From Choristoneura fumiferana (Eukaryota; Arthropoda; Insecta; Lepidoptera; Tortricidae), in NCBI RefSeq assembly GCF_025370935.1, contig NC_133483.1:978487-1042486 (forward strand): a stretch of DNA of 64,000 bases. The letters are read 5' to 3'. The position numbers were made by a program, and so were the translations under genes. Each line of letters starts with the position of its first letter. The first letter of the stretch is position 1. Below the pieces are notes generated by a model. It had not been told where the DNA came from. It did not search any database and was given only the letters and a program-made list of their open reading frames with translations. Positions 53,132 to 63,804 of the stretch are shown one piece after another.

Positions 53132-53606
53132 TAGCAAATAATTTTGGTTTGTCTATACCTATAGCAATGCTTCTTGGATGACGTAAAATGTCAAAATGGT
53201 AAGGTTCTGTGGTGGCTTAGCTAGGAATCAAATTGGTTAACTGTACTTGTGGTCTTTTTCACTCTTTATTTACGCCTTTGCCAAAACGGACTGGGTTTCG
53301 GTATAACATTATGTTGTAAGAACTCATCATAAAACAATCCACGTAGGAGGTCATAGAACTCCGCAAAATCGTCTAGCAACTCTAGCAGAATATTGACGCA
53401 ATTGTCTTTACTATAATTACTTAAGATGATTATTTATAATGGCACTCATCTGTCTGAAAGTTAAATTAAGTGCCACAGATATAGAAGAGATACTAGTTTA
53501 AAAAAACTGGAACGAAAAAAGGGTTGCCACCTCTTAGCCTCCCGTAACTAGTGAGTTGTCAAGAGTTGCGGCTATTTTTTACATTTTAGGATATCTATTA
53601 CTAGAT

Positions 53607-53824
53607 AGCCACTAATATTATAAATGCGAAGTTTGTAAGTCTGTTTGTTTGTTTGTTTCTTACTCCATCACGTCAAAACCACTGATTTAGATGAAATTCG
53701 GTACACAGATAGTTTGACTTACAGGGAAGGACATAGAATAGTTTTTATACCGGGAAACTACATAATTCCCGCGGGATAGGGATAAACGAATTCTGCACGG
53801 ACGGAGTCGCGGGTAACAGGCTAG
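53607..53824 (+). mobile_element. Helitron-like non-autonomous element
   Basis: CACTAATATTATAAATGCGA at the start; 'ttcccgcgggatagggataa', GCACGGACGGAGTCGCGGGT and AACAGGCTAG at the end (53815-53824). A GTTTGTTTGTTTG microsatellite is inside. About 218 bp. Confidence 0.6.
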
Positions 53825-53894
53825 TGCGTAGTAAAAATATATCGGTTATACACAAGAACGTAACATTGTTGATTATACTCATAATATGACGTCA

Positions 53895-53992
53895 CGAAAA
53901 CCGTGGTAGCATAGTTTGACCTATGGCCCTTCAAGCAGAGGATCGTGGCCTGTGCCCACCAGTGGGGTGTATATAGGCTGAAGATGATGATG
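53895..53992 (+). mobile_element. SINE1 with large internal deletion
   Basis: Head ACCGTGGTAGCATAGTTTGA joins directly, after AAGCAGAGGATCGTGG, to the tail CCTGTGCCCACCAGTGGGGT, GTATATAGGCTGAAGATGAT. The middle 200 bp is missing. Confidence 0.7.
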
Positions 53993-55159
53993 ACTTATGA
54001 CCCAACGTCATGTCAAAGATCGTACCGTTAAATTACTACTATTAATGACTGGACGAAGTTACCGTCATGGTTTAGACATGGTAAAGACCTTGACATGCAA
54101 TAGTCATTATAGTCGTCAGAACCAAAACAATTGATAGGTGTATAATTAATAGGCGTCGGAATCGTAATTATTAATTTATTGCTGTCTCGGTTTAAATGAG
54201 AAGTAATTAAAAATAATTAAATAGGCGAACGGTTTTAAGGGTTTTAATTTAGTCAAATGAGTTTTACTTTTAACCGTGTTGCGAAAACTGTACAGTAAAG
54301 GTTAAGTTGAATGTGTTTGGTTGATAATTTAACTGGATTATTTCCGGTTCACTATTCTCTGTTAGGTTCCTAATAAATGACAGATATCGATCTGATAGGA
54401 TTTAACCTAATAGAGGTGTTACTGTCTCTGTTTAATAGATAGGACGCGCATCTTAAACAACTGTCAGATAAGATAATAGAAACTGAACACAAAGTAGTGA
54501 AATACGGTAATATTCATCTTTAATATCTATCATATTCCACGCATATTTTCTTGTCTATTTTCTCGAAAATTAGGTATGTTGATGACTATCTTGATATAAT
54601 TTTCCATTTTCCTCATTTAATGTTATGGATTTTTGTATTAAAAATCCCATAATGTTGTTCTTAAATATTCGTTTCATGTCACCGCAATGTTTTTTCCTTT
54701 TTATAGACCACCCAGACAGTTTTAATGGCAAACACATGCTTAAATGAAATAATCTTTGATCTAATGATTATCAAAGATGAAACGTAAATAAACGTGTTTT
54801 GTGTTTGAACAACTACGAATATAAAAATAATTATTCCAAACAAGATCATTATTATACCAGCTAGCATTTTAGACGGAAAACTTCCGTTTAAAATTAAACC
54901 TGCCCAGTAAGAGTTGGGATGGGACTGTCTAGGCAAAACTATTTGGTTCGTCTGTTGCATCGTGCTTCTCAAACACGGGTGGACGGATTTTGATGCGTTT
55001 TTCTTTACGTAAAAGCAAGTTTGCTTGCGGTGAAATAATCGGTTCAGCCGTTTTGGAGACATTGAACTACGGGTGAAAGAAACGGTGGAACTTTCCGTGG
55101 AAAACGGAAATTATTAAAGTTGCAAATGCCAAATCCAGCTAAGTCCCGTCATGGGGTGA
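53993..55159. other. no recognised feature
   Basis: AT-rich, unassigned. The minus-strand open frame at 54679-55062 has a hydrophobic stretch (MIILFGIIIFIFVVVQTQN) but AT-rich composition, no ATG context or splice evidence; not called as a gene. Confidence 0.35.
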
Positions 55160-55173
55160 AACAAGGGCTAAAT

Positions 55174-55470
55174 TGAAAATACAAACTGAAACATAGATGC
55201 ACAGAAAAACCAGAAAAATAAGACCAGCACTGGGAATCGAACCAAGGTCCGGCATTCCGTGCCGCGTGCTATACCGTTACACCACTGCTGGAAAACGATA
55301 AAGACACGAATTTCCCCTATGCACCACATATCTGCTTGTTACTTTCTTATTTAGCCACTTAAGCAATCAACTTTTTTTTTTCAATTTAGGTTTTACGATA
55401 TGACCGATAAGTAAAAAAAAAATTGGAATTGAAATAAAAAATACAAAAATATTCTAAAAAAGCCAATCTT
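55174..55470 (-). mobile_element. tRNA-containing retroposon copy D, with target duplication
   Basis: A perfect 14-bp duplication AACAAGGGCTAAAT at 55160-55173 and 55471-55484 bounds a minus-strand copy. The 5' arm (AAGATTGGCTTTTTTAGAAT ...) is present once, followed by a deleted body (GTTGATTGCTTAAGTGGCTA), the tRNA-like module (about 55222-55292, B box GGTTCGATTCC) and the end GTTTGTATTTTCAA. Confidence 0.85.
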
Positions 55471-55484
55471 AACAAGGGCTAAAT

Positions 55485-55844
55485 AAATAAATGTATGTAT
55501 GTAAACATAATGAATGGCATGGTAGTTCGGAAGTAAGGTAAGCCAGTTAATTTTGTTTCCAACGCGCTCCATGCCTACCAATCCTACCTCAACTTGACTA
55601 TTTCTTGTCATTTCTTCTCAGTCGGGGCTAACGTAGTCTTTCTGAAACGATGTACGAAAAAAAAATTGAATAAAAATGCCGATTGATTGCAAAATTCTCC
55701 CTTAGCGTCCAAAGTCCGAGGTCAGTTCCATAGGAGCAGTTTTTGGCATGCTCAGCTAATCAACCCACTGCTGAGCAGCCCATCTGGCAGCTCGCCCTCT
55801 CGCCGGTAAGCTGTAAAAGATGTCTGAGGCAACAATCCGTTCTA
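55485..55844. other. no recognised feature
   Basis: Unassigned, includes a GC-richer patch at 55735-55810 with no supported frame. Confidence 0.3.
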
Positions 55845-55845
55845 A

Positions 55846-56160
55846 AAAAACCGGCCAAAAGCGTGTCGGACACGCCCAAAATACCTTGGCCATTGCGAAA
55901 AAATTAAGTAATACTTTTCTAAGGATTTCGTATTTTGTACGGATTATTTCAAGTTTAAGTATATTTTATACCTTAGGCTGCTATTTACTCTTAAACTACT
56001 AATAAATTCTCAAGAAATCTTAACTACTATAGTTTTCCTTGTAAGTTTGATGTACATGCTACCATCCTGATTTTTTTCAAATTTTTCCACCCACCGGTTT
56101 AGATTTTAGAGGAGGGGGGGACCCTCAAAATAGGCTAAATAAATAGGCCCTTGAGTACAC
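55846..56160 (+). repeat. lepidopteran repeat with AAACCGGCCAAAAGCGTG start
   Basis: AAAACCGGCCAAAAGCGTGT, CGGACACGCCCAAAATACC, 'ctaccatcctgatttttttc' and 'gattttagaggagggggg' belong to a common repeat type related to the GGTTCCGT repeats at 6.4 and 57.1 kb. No protein. Confidence 0.5.
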
Positions 56161-56407
56161 TGGTTATTTAAGTATATCAACTCGTCTACAAGCAGGCACG
56201 ACGCGAACCGTTACACTGAGTTACGTCAAACATTAGTACGGTGCATTGTGGCTTGCACCGTTAGCCCTTTTGGACCGGTCCAAGGAACAAGCAAAGCGTG
56301 ATTGCACCTAGTGCTGTCAATTCCAAAAGCTTGGTAATGACGACTATCTTATAAAAAAGTATCTTGGGTAAATAGTGTGGGTTTGCCCTAGCTTTCCAAA
56401 CAGTATC

Positions 56408-56530
56408 GTCATCATATCAGCTGCAGGACGTCTATTGTTGGACATAAGCGCCCCATAGACCTTCAGTTGCTTCGGTTGGAAGCGGCTTGCATCCACCGTG
56501 ATTGTGGCTTAAACCATGTCATCCATCCAA
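56408..56530 (-). mobile_element. RTE-like LINE 3' end
   Basis: CATCATATCAGCTGCAGGAC, GTCTATTGTTGGACATAAGC, CCATAGACCTTCAGTTGCTT and GCTTGCATCCACCGTGATTG are the reverse complement of the degenerate RTE tail, close to the variant at 4.2 and 62.4 kb. Confidence 0.6.
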
Positions 56531-57099
56531 ACTGCGGAGTGCTGGAGTTTTAAAGCTCTTAGTTTGACAGATAGCGCTGCTGTTCACCCTCACATGAGGA
56601 TCCTGAGTTGCCTTTTATAATATCCAGACGGAGAGATATCTTCGTCCTAATGCAAAACTGGGCACGGCAAGAATTTTTTATTCAGCATCATCATAATTTT
56701 TAAAAGGATTATGAACGCCCATCCTGTGTTTATCAGTGTGTTCTGAATGTTACCATATTGTAGTGTTACACGGACGTAGCTGTGTGAACGTTTAAGGGCA
56801 ACACACACAGAGAGCGGGCGCGGGTCGTGCGCGGGCCCGCGACGGGCGTATTTGCATGGCGGTATATGGACGCCTTCACACAGAACGCGGGCGCGGGCGC
56901 GGGTCGTGCGCGGGCCCGCGCCCGTCGCCCGTCGTCACAAACAGCGCGAGCCGAGCGCAGTGTTACCAACTCTCAAAAATATTTATCCCTAAAGCTTAAG
57001 TTAAAAACCCCTAAAACTCGTTTTTAATGAAAATGTTTACTTTAAATTTGAATATTTCGCAAAAAAAATACTGAATCGAAAAATCATCTTATAGTAACC

Positions 57100-57370
57100 C
57101 CCTAATGCTTTTAATATAAAAGACCCTACACTATAGGGTTGGATGAGGGTTTCTATGGGAGGTACCCATAAAAACTTTTTTTTAAATTTTTCATTGTATC
57201 ATTTTGTTGGGATAGTTTTCATAATAAGTATATCTATGTAAAATTACAGCTTTGAAGCATTGATAGTCCCTGAGCAAAGCCGCGGACGGACAGACAGACT
57301 GACAGACAAACAGACATGGCGAAACTATAAGGGTTCCGTTTTTGCCATTTTGGCTACGAAACCCTAAAAA
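57100..57370 (+). repeat. GGTTCCGT-type lepidopteran repeat
   Basis: CTACACTATAGGGTTGGATG, 'cttttttttaaatttttcat', GGACGGACAGACAGACTGAC and CTATAAGGGTTCCGTTTTTG, ending CTACGAAACCCTAAAAA. It lies inside the GC-ended transposon. Confidence 0.55.
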
Positions 57371-57802
57371 CCGTATTCATGCGCAGTAGCTAGTTCATTT
57401 AGGCGAGAATAAAATTAATTTTATTTTTTTAATTAATTGGTAGGTACTACAGAAAAATCTGTTATTTTTTCCATTGACTAGTATAAGCTTATTCCTGTCT
57501 ATAAAAAAAAATCAGCCACTTTTAAAAATTTCATCCATCGCCCATCATTACATAAATTGGATTTAATTAAGTAAGCAAATAAAGTTTGACCTTGGTGCGC
57601 AAGCGCGTTGTCATTTTCCACATATATCTCGCGGCACTGTATAATTCTGTGTCGAGTTGACAAAAATGTCGTATCTATTATTGGTTCTAGAACTGTTTTA
57701 ATTTGTACTCCAAAAGTCGCCAGATACCTAAACCATTTCTGTCGTCAAAACTTTTTTGCGGTCGCTAAGATTTAAGCAAAAGTCGTCACTTCTAGGGACT
57801 AA

Positions 57803-58490
57803 CAGCCTTATTCATAAAAAAACCTTAATTGAGGTTTGATCGGTCTGTTACTTAGCAGACTGATTAAGCTTAATAGACGGTTGTCAAGAAGTATGATTCA
57901 TAAACACTTGCTAGCAGTCTGCTAGTTGTTGAGCTGCTGATAGACGGATTAGACGCGTTATGTTGGCCACCTTGACAAATCAAAGACAAAAAATGGCCTA
58001 ATCGATAATTAAAAAAAAAAAATTGACAGCAGTGACAGCAAATTAGCAGGAAAAAAAATAAAAAGCGAGATGTTTGTTTTCCCGCCATTTCCGATCCGCA
58101 TGTTTATGTTGTGTAAAAAGCCATAATTATGTTAATCATCCTATTTTTTTTTTCATATTTATTGTTAATTTATTGTTGCTAATTTAGAGGATTTTTAAAT
58201 ACAAATTCCTGAAAATAATTTTTCCAGTTTTTTTTTAATCTTTGCGTAGCCCTGCCTTCACTATAAATATCTTCGGTATGGTTTTTTTGCTCTTGTCAAA
58301 GTCAGCTGTTCAAACTTGTGGCGGCCATTTTGTGACTTAGCAGGGAGATAAAGGAGGGTCTACGGTCCTCTAACTTTAGCAGAGCCTTGATCGACTGATT
58401 AGCGCTAACAGACGTTTATGAATCATGTTTTTTAGCATCGGGCCTTCAAGGAGCCTTCAAGGAGGCTCTAACTTTTTATGAATAAGGCTG
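57803..58490. mobile_element. Harbinger-type MITE, 688 bp
   Basis: Terminal inverted repeats CAGCCTTATTCATAAAA and TTTTATGAATAAGGCTG, target duplication TAA at 57800-57802 and 58491-58493. No transposase ORF; a minus-strand open frame with a hydrophobic N-terminal half is AT-rich coincidence. The 154-bp element at 9513 has similar termini. Confidence 0.8.
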
Positions 58491-58734
58491 TAAGTCACTA
58501 AACTGGCAACATTGATAGCCGCCGCGGGCCCGTCGCGGGTCCGACCCGCTCTCTGTGTGAATACAACGAACCGCGCGGCTCACGCGGCGGACACGACCCG
58601 ACCCGCGCACGCTTTCTGTGTGTGTTGCCCTTTAATGGCACAGAAGCAAGATAAAATGTTGAAGATGAAAAAAAGATGCGTTTAGATAGATAGATAAGTA
58701 TAATCTTTATTCTTCAAAACAAAGACATAACTTT

Positions 58735-59010
58735 TTTATTTTTATTTGTTTATTTGACTGGGTGGAAAACGAGCAAGTGGGTCTCCTGATGGTAAGAGGT
58801 TACCACCGCCTATAAACATCTGCAACACCTAAGGCATTGCAGATGCGTTGCCAACCTAGAGGCCTAAGATGGGATACCTCAAGTGCCAGTAATTTCACCG
58901 GCTGTCTTACTCTCCACGCCGAAACACAACAGTGCACGCACTGCTGCTTCACGGGAGGATTAGCGAGCAAGATGGTGGTAGCAATCCGGGCGGACCTTGC
59001 ACCACCTGCA
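58735..59010 (-). mobile_element. 270-bp high-copy retroposon copy 4
   Basis: GGTGGAAAACGAGCAAGTGG, GATGGGATACCTCAAGTGCC, ending GCGGACCTTGCACCACCTGC. It lacks the ACAAGGTCCT piece of the 5' end present in the other copies, so the palindromic start (CAAGGTCC/GGACCTTG) is shortened. Confidence 0.75.
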
Positions 59011-59815
59011 AAACCACCGGCTTAGTAACTAAAGAGTAATAAAACTAACAATTCAGCACTACACCACTGCACTGTTTGAAAGACAAGCCGTTTTATCTTT
59101 TACCCGCTTGTGACTTAAGTCTCTTTCGTGACACGCCGAAACTAACCTAGAGGGTATCGTGAGACTACCAGCCAACGATAGAATATCGCAATAACTGTTC
59201 CAGAGATTATAACGTTAAAATGTTTGTTATGTTATTTGTAATCCTAGTCCTATGTATGTAGCAACTGGTACTGTCGCGTAACATAAATTTGAGCTCCACT
59301 AAAACCAGCGTTGCTTGCTGTAGCTGGTGTTGAGTGGACAGGCTTTTTCGGTGATATTGGTGTCACCACCATAATAATATTTTTTACTGGTTGTTGAGGT
59401 ACGTGTACCGTGGCAGAGGATGTAAAGCCAAATGAAATAATGCTTCAGGTTTGTAGCAGCTTTAATGTGACATGAGCCTACTTATATACGAAACTAAACT
59501 AGGGAACATGAAACAGACATATAAACTATTGCTCTCCCACAACATGCAAAATCGGTAAATGTGGGTGGGTTTTGCAGAGCCAAACGTAGATTACCCACAC
59601 GCAATAATTATGAGAAAAACCTCTGTCTGTCTGTGTAGCCACAGTGGTTGCTCACTGTACTTTAAATGTCGGTCCCAGTACATAGAATATATTTTCTTTC
59701 TTTTTTTTGCGTTATTCGTATTTCACATCCGCAGTGACGTTAAATTCGATCACATTTGGCACTTTTTACTATTTAGTATAAAGGTAGGTAGTAGGTGCCT
59801 TATCTTGCCTAGATA
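59011..59815. other. no recognised feature
   Basis: Unassigned; no domain in the short open frames. Confidence 0.35.
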
Positions 59816-60045
59816 ATATCATCATCATCATCAGCCAGACGACATCCACAATTGAACAAGACCCCCTTAGAATGTCACAATAAACGACAGCTCACCACTT
59901 GCATTCACCAGCTGCCCGCAACTCTGGCGATATCATTCATCCACCTGGTGTAAGGCCTGCCAACCGATCGGCATGTCTGACATGCCAAATGCAAATGATC
60001 AGCAGCCAGAAGGACGTCCACTGTTTAACAAAGATCTACTCTTTG
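59816..60045 (-). mobile_element. RTE-like LINE 3' end, old copy
   Basis: (CAT)n end at 59819-59834, then GCCAGACGACATCCACAATT, AACGACAGCTCACCACTTGC, CATTCATCCACCTGGTGTAA and CTGCCAACCGATCGGCATG. A second similar piece (GCAGCCAGAAGGACGTCCAC) lies at 60002-60040. Confidence 0.65.
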
Positions 60046-60539
60046 GAACAGTACAATCAACAACGAAAGAAAATTTATAACGCTCGTGCCAACACGAACC
60101 AGAGAAATGAATGTTAAACTCATAAGTATTACTTAATATTACCAACAAATTGCTAAGTCGACCAGTAATTATGGATTTCTCGATCGCGAGCGTTTCACTG
60201 CGCATGCGTGCTGGAATGATACTTTTTTCACAATAAACATCTTGTACATTGTCTCGTGCAATAAGGTCGAAGAACTTGTGTTCCTGTATTCTAAACAGCC
60301 TGTATATTTTGAAAGGTTAAGATTTTCTGTTGTAGTCACTTCAATATGAAAGCAAATTCGATAAGTACCTACTTGTTTTTTTCATTTACTGCTGTTTTCG
60401 CAATAAACATTTATATCTACACTCATATCATAAAACTTCCACAACGCGTTCAAAAAACGAAAACTTGATATGACCAAAATAAGATTATACTATTCGTTAC
60501 AACAAATTTCGTATCTGTGAAAATATTCTTGCATAATAA
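60046..60539. other. no recognised feature
   Basis: AT-rich, unassigned. Confidence 0.35.
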
Positions 60540-60710
60540 TAACACCTAAAACGATTTTGACTGACTTTCTATCAGTCTATTTGTTACCTGTTTACGCTTA
60601 GACCGCATAACTGATTTAGATAAAACTTTGTTTGGAGATAGTTAGACCCTGGGAAGGACATAAGATAGATTTTATCTCGAAATAAGTTTTTTCTTAGAGA
60701 TTTCATTTTG
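60540..60710 (+). mobile_element. Helitron-like fragment, degenerate
   Basis: 'cagtctatttgttacctgtt', 'ataactgatttagataaaac' and 'ctgggaaggacataagatag' align in order with the 53.6- and 63.4-kb copies, without a clear end. Confidence 0.4.
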
Positions 60711-60714
60711 GTCA

Positions 60715-60950
60715 AACGAGCTTTTTTGCTGGTACTTGCATTGTTATCCAGATACGGAAATGCCTAAAACCGATGCCAATAACCGTTGAGGAGTTCCGTA
60801 CTGCGTAGTCTGATCATGGCTGGACTACCGGAATGTCACTGATGATTATGTATAATACATCCAGATCTACAAGTATGCCAGATTTCAAGTCAATCGGACT
60901 ACTGAAAGTGGGTCAAATTCAACTTGCAAGATTTGACTCGCACAGCATAG
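60715..60950 (-). repeat. interspersed repeat X, minus copy
   Basis: 'tgctggtacttgcattgtta', 'aataaccgttgaggagttcc', 'gccagatttcaagtcaatcg' and 'gtgggtcaaattcaacttgc' are reverse-complement matches to 22680-22980. The open frame through it (60833-61081) is an artefact. Confidence 0.5.
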
Positions 60951-61907
60951 ACGATAAACGGATTCTTTGCAGACGATGTTACAAGCAGCAGCTGGTTTAC
61001 TATAAACTGCGTACCGACTGGTCACCATCTGTATACAAACGAATCTATTGTCTTTACACGCCATTTCGAGATACTAGGTGAAGGCTGCGCAGGCGTTCCC
61101 CACGCCACTCTCATAATGATTCTCTAACCGTCGCCTTTAAGTTGGTTTCCATTTGGCTTCAACATTTGAACAAGATTCTCTATTACATCTTAATCTTTTG
61201 TAGTGGACTCAAACACGTCGATTTAGAATTGCTTTTCGTATGTTTTTGATTTGTTAATGATAATCTGTATTGTAATTTTATTTGCTACTACATGATTTCA
61301 TGTAATTATTTCAAATTGTTGGTCATAGTCTTATGTATCACGCAATATCTTTACATAAGAGTACTAATTATTGATTTTTGACATTGAATCTTTTGATCTT
61401 TGTACTAATCACTGTTTCAATTCAAATTCAATAATAGAGTTCCTCACGCGCTATTTCTTTAATAGATACAATCGATTTTTAATTTGGCATCGATTTAATT
61501 AATTTAAATTTAATTCGCTAGAAGCTGAGAAATCTATGAATATTTAGATGAAGATTTTGATTGGTAATTCGATTCGTTGCGCAAGTCCAACACGTTTTTG
61601 TGTCTATTATTTAAAATTCCATCAGATAGGTTAATAAGGCATCGTACAAAAATCTTCCAATATGTGTGTGGTAATCACACGTTATAAATATCGTTCGTAT
61701 CGTTATTCGTAAAATAACCTAAGTTTAGACTTGGTGTGTGTTTATTTAAACTGTGCATTAAAACCTTTTAATTACAAAATCTACATTAAATTAGTAATGC
61801 GTTTTTTTTTTTGTTTATTTACTTAATTATTTCGGAAAACCCGGAATCGCTCTAATAGACACCCTCTAGTAGCGTTTGGGAGCGACAATATAGATCTAGT
61901 TCGTTTA
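60951..61907. other. no recognised feature
   Basis: AT-rich, unassigned. Confidence 0.35.
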
Positions 61908-62048
61908 GGGGCTGTTTCACCATCCATTGATTAGTGTTAACCGACGGTTAAATGTGATGCCGTCTCCGTCTATTCGAACAAAACAAATAGAGACGGCATC
62001 ACACCTAACCGCCAGTTAACATTAATCAATGGATGGTGAAACAGCCCC
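61908..62048. mobile_element. Harbinger-type palindromic MITE
   Basis: GGGGCTGTTTCACCATCCAT on the left and ATGGATGGTGAAACAGCCCC on the right, with arms of about 60 bp, flanked by TTA at 61905-61907 and 62049-62051. This terminus type is widespread in insects; the Harbinger call rests on the 3-bp TTA duplication. Confidence 0.85.
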
Positions 62049-62344
62049 TTAATCTTATCCTTGGAAAACACGTGTATTCGAGTATTAGCCCGAGCGAAAC
62101 TCAGTCGCCTAAATTATTGTAATAATTAAACTAAGGTACTTGAACTTTCTGCATTTTAGATAATCACTTCCGAAAGTTACGAAGTAGGGGTTCATATTTT
62201 TGATATTTAATGAAATTACGTCCATCAATATTAAACGTAACGGGTCCTACGTTTAGGAAAAGCAGTTGGATCCGGTATTACAATCCCAAACTAACTAACC
62301 GGTTAGTATCACGACGATATCCAATTTAATAATTTTTTGATACA

Positions 62345-62545
62345 CTCATCATCAGACGGTAGGATGTCCACTGTTGGACTTAGGTCTCCCCATAGACCTA
62401 CAGTTGGTGCGGTTGGAAGCTGTATCTAGATACGTGCGAGTTTAACTATCTAAATAATGTAATCTGCCCATCTGGTTGGAGGATTTCCTATGCTACGCTT
62501 GTCTCCATTCCAGAACTTTTCAGCTCCAACGGCCATTGCTACTTC
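62345..62545 (-). mobile_element. RTE-like LINE 3' end
   Basis: CATCATCAGACGGTAGGATG, CATAGACCTACAGTTGGTGC, GGTTGGAAGCTGTATCTAGA and CATCTGGTTGGAGGATTTCC are the reverse complement of a decayed RTE tail (VGRPP-R-W-x-D region). Confidence 0.65.
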
Positions 62546-62638
62546 AATGAGTTAATCTAATCGTATATTTTATAATACCCTTAACGAGTATATAGTCCTA
62601 TTCCACGTATTAACCTTATTGTTTTCTGTTCATTGCAG

Positions 62639-62768
62639 GCAATGTACGGCGTACGACGACACAGAGCAGCACAAATGCAACAAGGGATTCGCAGCTGCTG
62701 TCAGTGCTTGCAGCGCGAAGAAGGCAGCTCCTCAATCGGGAGGCTGGCAACACACATCAATAACTTAG
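62639..62768 (+). CDS. candidate 3'-terminal host exon, Cys-containing C-terminus
   Basis: A pyrimidine-rich tract (62616-62636) ends in TTGCAG at 62633-62638, a strong 3' splice site. The sequence behind it is GC-richer than its surroundings. Taking the first G as the last base of a split codon, 42 codons follow to a TAG at 62766-62768: QCTAYDDTEQHKCNKGFAAA, then VSACSAKKAAPQSGGWQHTS and two more residues. Third positions favour G/C. Three cysteines with 10-residue spacings and the K-C-N-K-G-F pattern recall the C-terminus of insect odorant-binding-type secreted proteins, but the classic 8-residue C5-C6 spacing is not met, so the family is uncertain. A second frame is also open to a TAA at about 62795 (from ATG at 62642); I prefer the first for its codon use. 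No upstream exon was found. Confidence 0.4.
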
Positions 62769-63090
62769 CTAATATAGCACATAAGCCACATAAGTAAGAT
62801 ATCGATTCAATATTGTATGATAATACTATAATATGGATTTGCGTTGCTCAATGCTGCGCTCAACACAGTGTCGGTACAGATTTGTTCAGTCACGAAGGAG
62901 TGCCCCTCCACATTTTATAATTATAGTCGTAAACGTACGACAAGTCTATGTGTGCGTAGCTCGAACGTGTCCTCAGTCGCAAGCGTACCGTCAGTCACGC
63001 ACACTGAGACTAAGACAACGTGTAAGTACGAGGTTTACTCGCGCACATTGTTAATTAGCCGTGGAGGGGCGCGCCTTCTTGAGTGAACAG

Positions 63091-63221
63091 AGAGGCTACT
63101 ACGAAACTCGCAAATCGAAGTTCGTAGCGCATCGTCCCTTTCACTCGCGTATTAAATAACATAAGTGTCAGCGGGACAGCAACATACGAAGTTCGAGTTT
63201 TGCGCTTCGTGGTATAGGGCC
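63091..63221. mobile_element. palindromic MITE (variant), tandem with next
   Basis: GAGGCTACTACGAAACTCGC at the left, TTTGCGCTTCGTGGTATAGG at the right, core in the alternative order. It directly abuts the copy at 63222. Confidence 0.75.
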
Positions 63222-63353
63222 GCAGGGCTACTACGAAACTCGAAACTCGAAGTTCGTGTCGTGCGGTCCCTCTGACACTTATACTATTTAATACGAGAGC
63301 GAGAGGGACGGTACGGTACAACCTTTGAGTTTCGAGTTTCGTAGTAGCCCTGC
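63222..63353. mobile_element. palindromic MITE, GGGCTACTACGAAA family
   Basis: GCAGGGCTACTACGAAACTC at the left and GAGTTTCGTAGTAGCCCTGC at the right. It is very close in sequence to the copies at 207-331 and 12787-12916. Confidence 0.85.
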
Positions 63354-63442
63354 AGATCTGTAGGAGAGTTGAACTAAATGAAACATACAAGTACCTACTC
63401 ATTGCAAAAAAGGTAGGGAATGAATGAATGAGTGAATCCATA

Positions 63443-63723
63443 TCCATACTAATAATATTATAAACTGCCAACCCCATTTGGGAATACAGGCGTGATGTTT
63501 TTGTGTGTGTGTGTGTGTGTTAAAGTTGTGAATATGTTGGATGTCTGGATGTTTGTTACTTCATCACGTCTAAACCACTGAACCGATTTAGATGAAATCG
63601 TTACACATATAGTTTGAGTCCCGGAGAAGGACATAGGATAGTTTTAATTCCGGAAAATTGCATAGTTCCCGCGGGATAGCGATAAACGAATACAACGCGG
63701 ACGAAGTCGCGGGCAATAGCTAG
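63443..63723 (+). mobile_element. Helitron-like non-autonomous element with (GT)n
   Basis: 5' end TCCATACTAATAATATTATA; (GT)n at 63499-63521; 3' end with a hairpin CGCGGACGAAGTCGCG at 63696-63711 followed by GGCAATAG and CTAG at 63720-63723, then T. The TC start, 3' hairpin about ten bases before CTAG, and absence of inverted termini are the hallmarks of Helitrons, here the non-autonomous lepidopteran type. No Rep/helicase is encoded. Confidence 0.75.
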
Positions 63724-63804
63724 TACTGTTACTGTTTATATGTAGTATCTTATGACGTTTTTCAACATACGCTACTTGCCTCCCCACTTTATTATGCAAT
63801 TACC

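Larger units (their letters stand above)
56790..58634. mobile_element. inverted-repeat transposon with GC-rich ends
   Basis: The left end AAGGGCAACACACACAGAGA and right end TCTGTGTGTGTTGCCCTTT are inverted repeats. Both subterminal regions are very GC-rich (GCGGGCGCGGGTCGTGCGCG on the left, CGACCCGACCCGCGCACGCT on the right), in contrast to the AT-rich interior. The interior holds a GGTTCCGT repeat (57100-57370) and a nested MITE (57803-58490). TTAA/TTTAA lies next to both ends, but a precise target duplication is not clear. No transposase is present. The two open frames at 56766-57027 reflect GC composition. Confidence 0.7.

Noticed and set aside
54679..55062. 127-codon minus-strand frame with a hydrophobic segment
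   Set aside because: Hydrophobicity follows from T-rich codons; no start context, homology or splice evidence.
56766..57027. Ala/Arg-rich frames on both strands
   Set aside because: They result from the GC-rich subterminal block of an inverted-repeat transposon.
62833..63086. Two overlapping plus-strand frames of 73 and 80 codons after the candidate exon
   Set aside because: Moderately GC-rich and not excluded as transcribed, but no splice sites, no domain and frames end in a MITE; probably 3' flank of the candidate exon.
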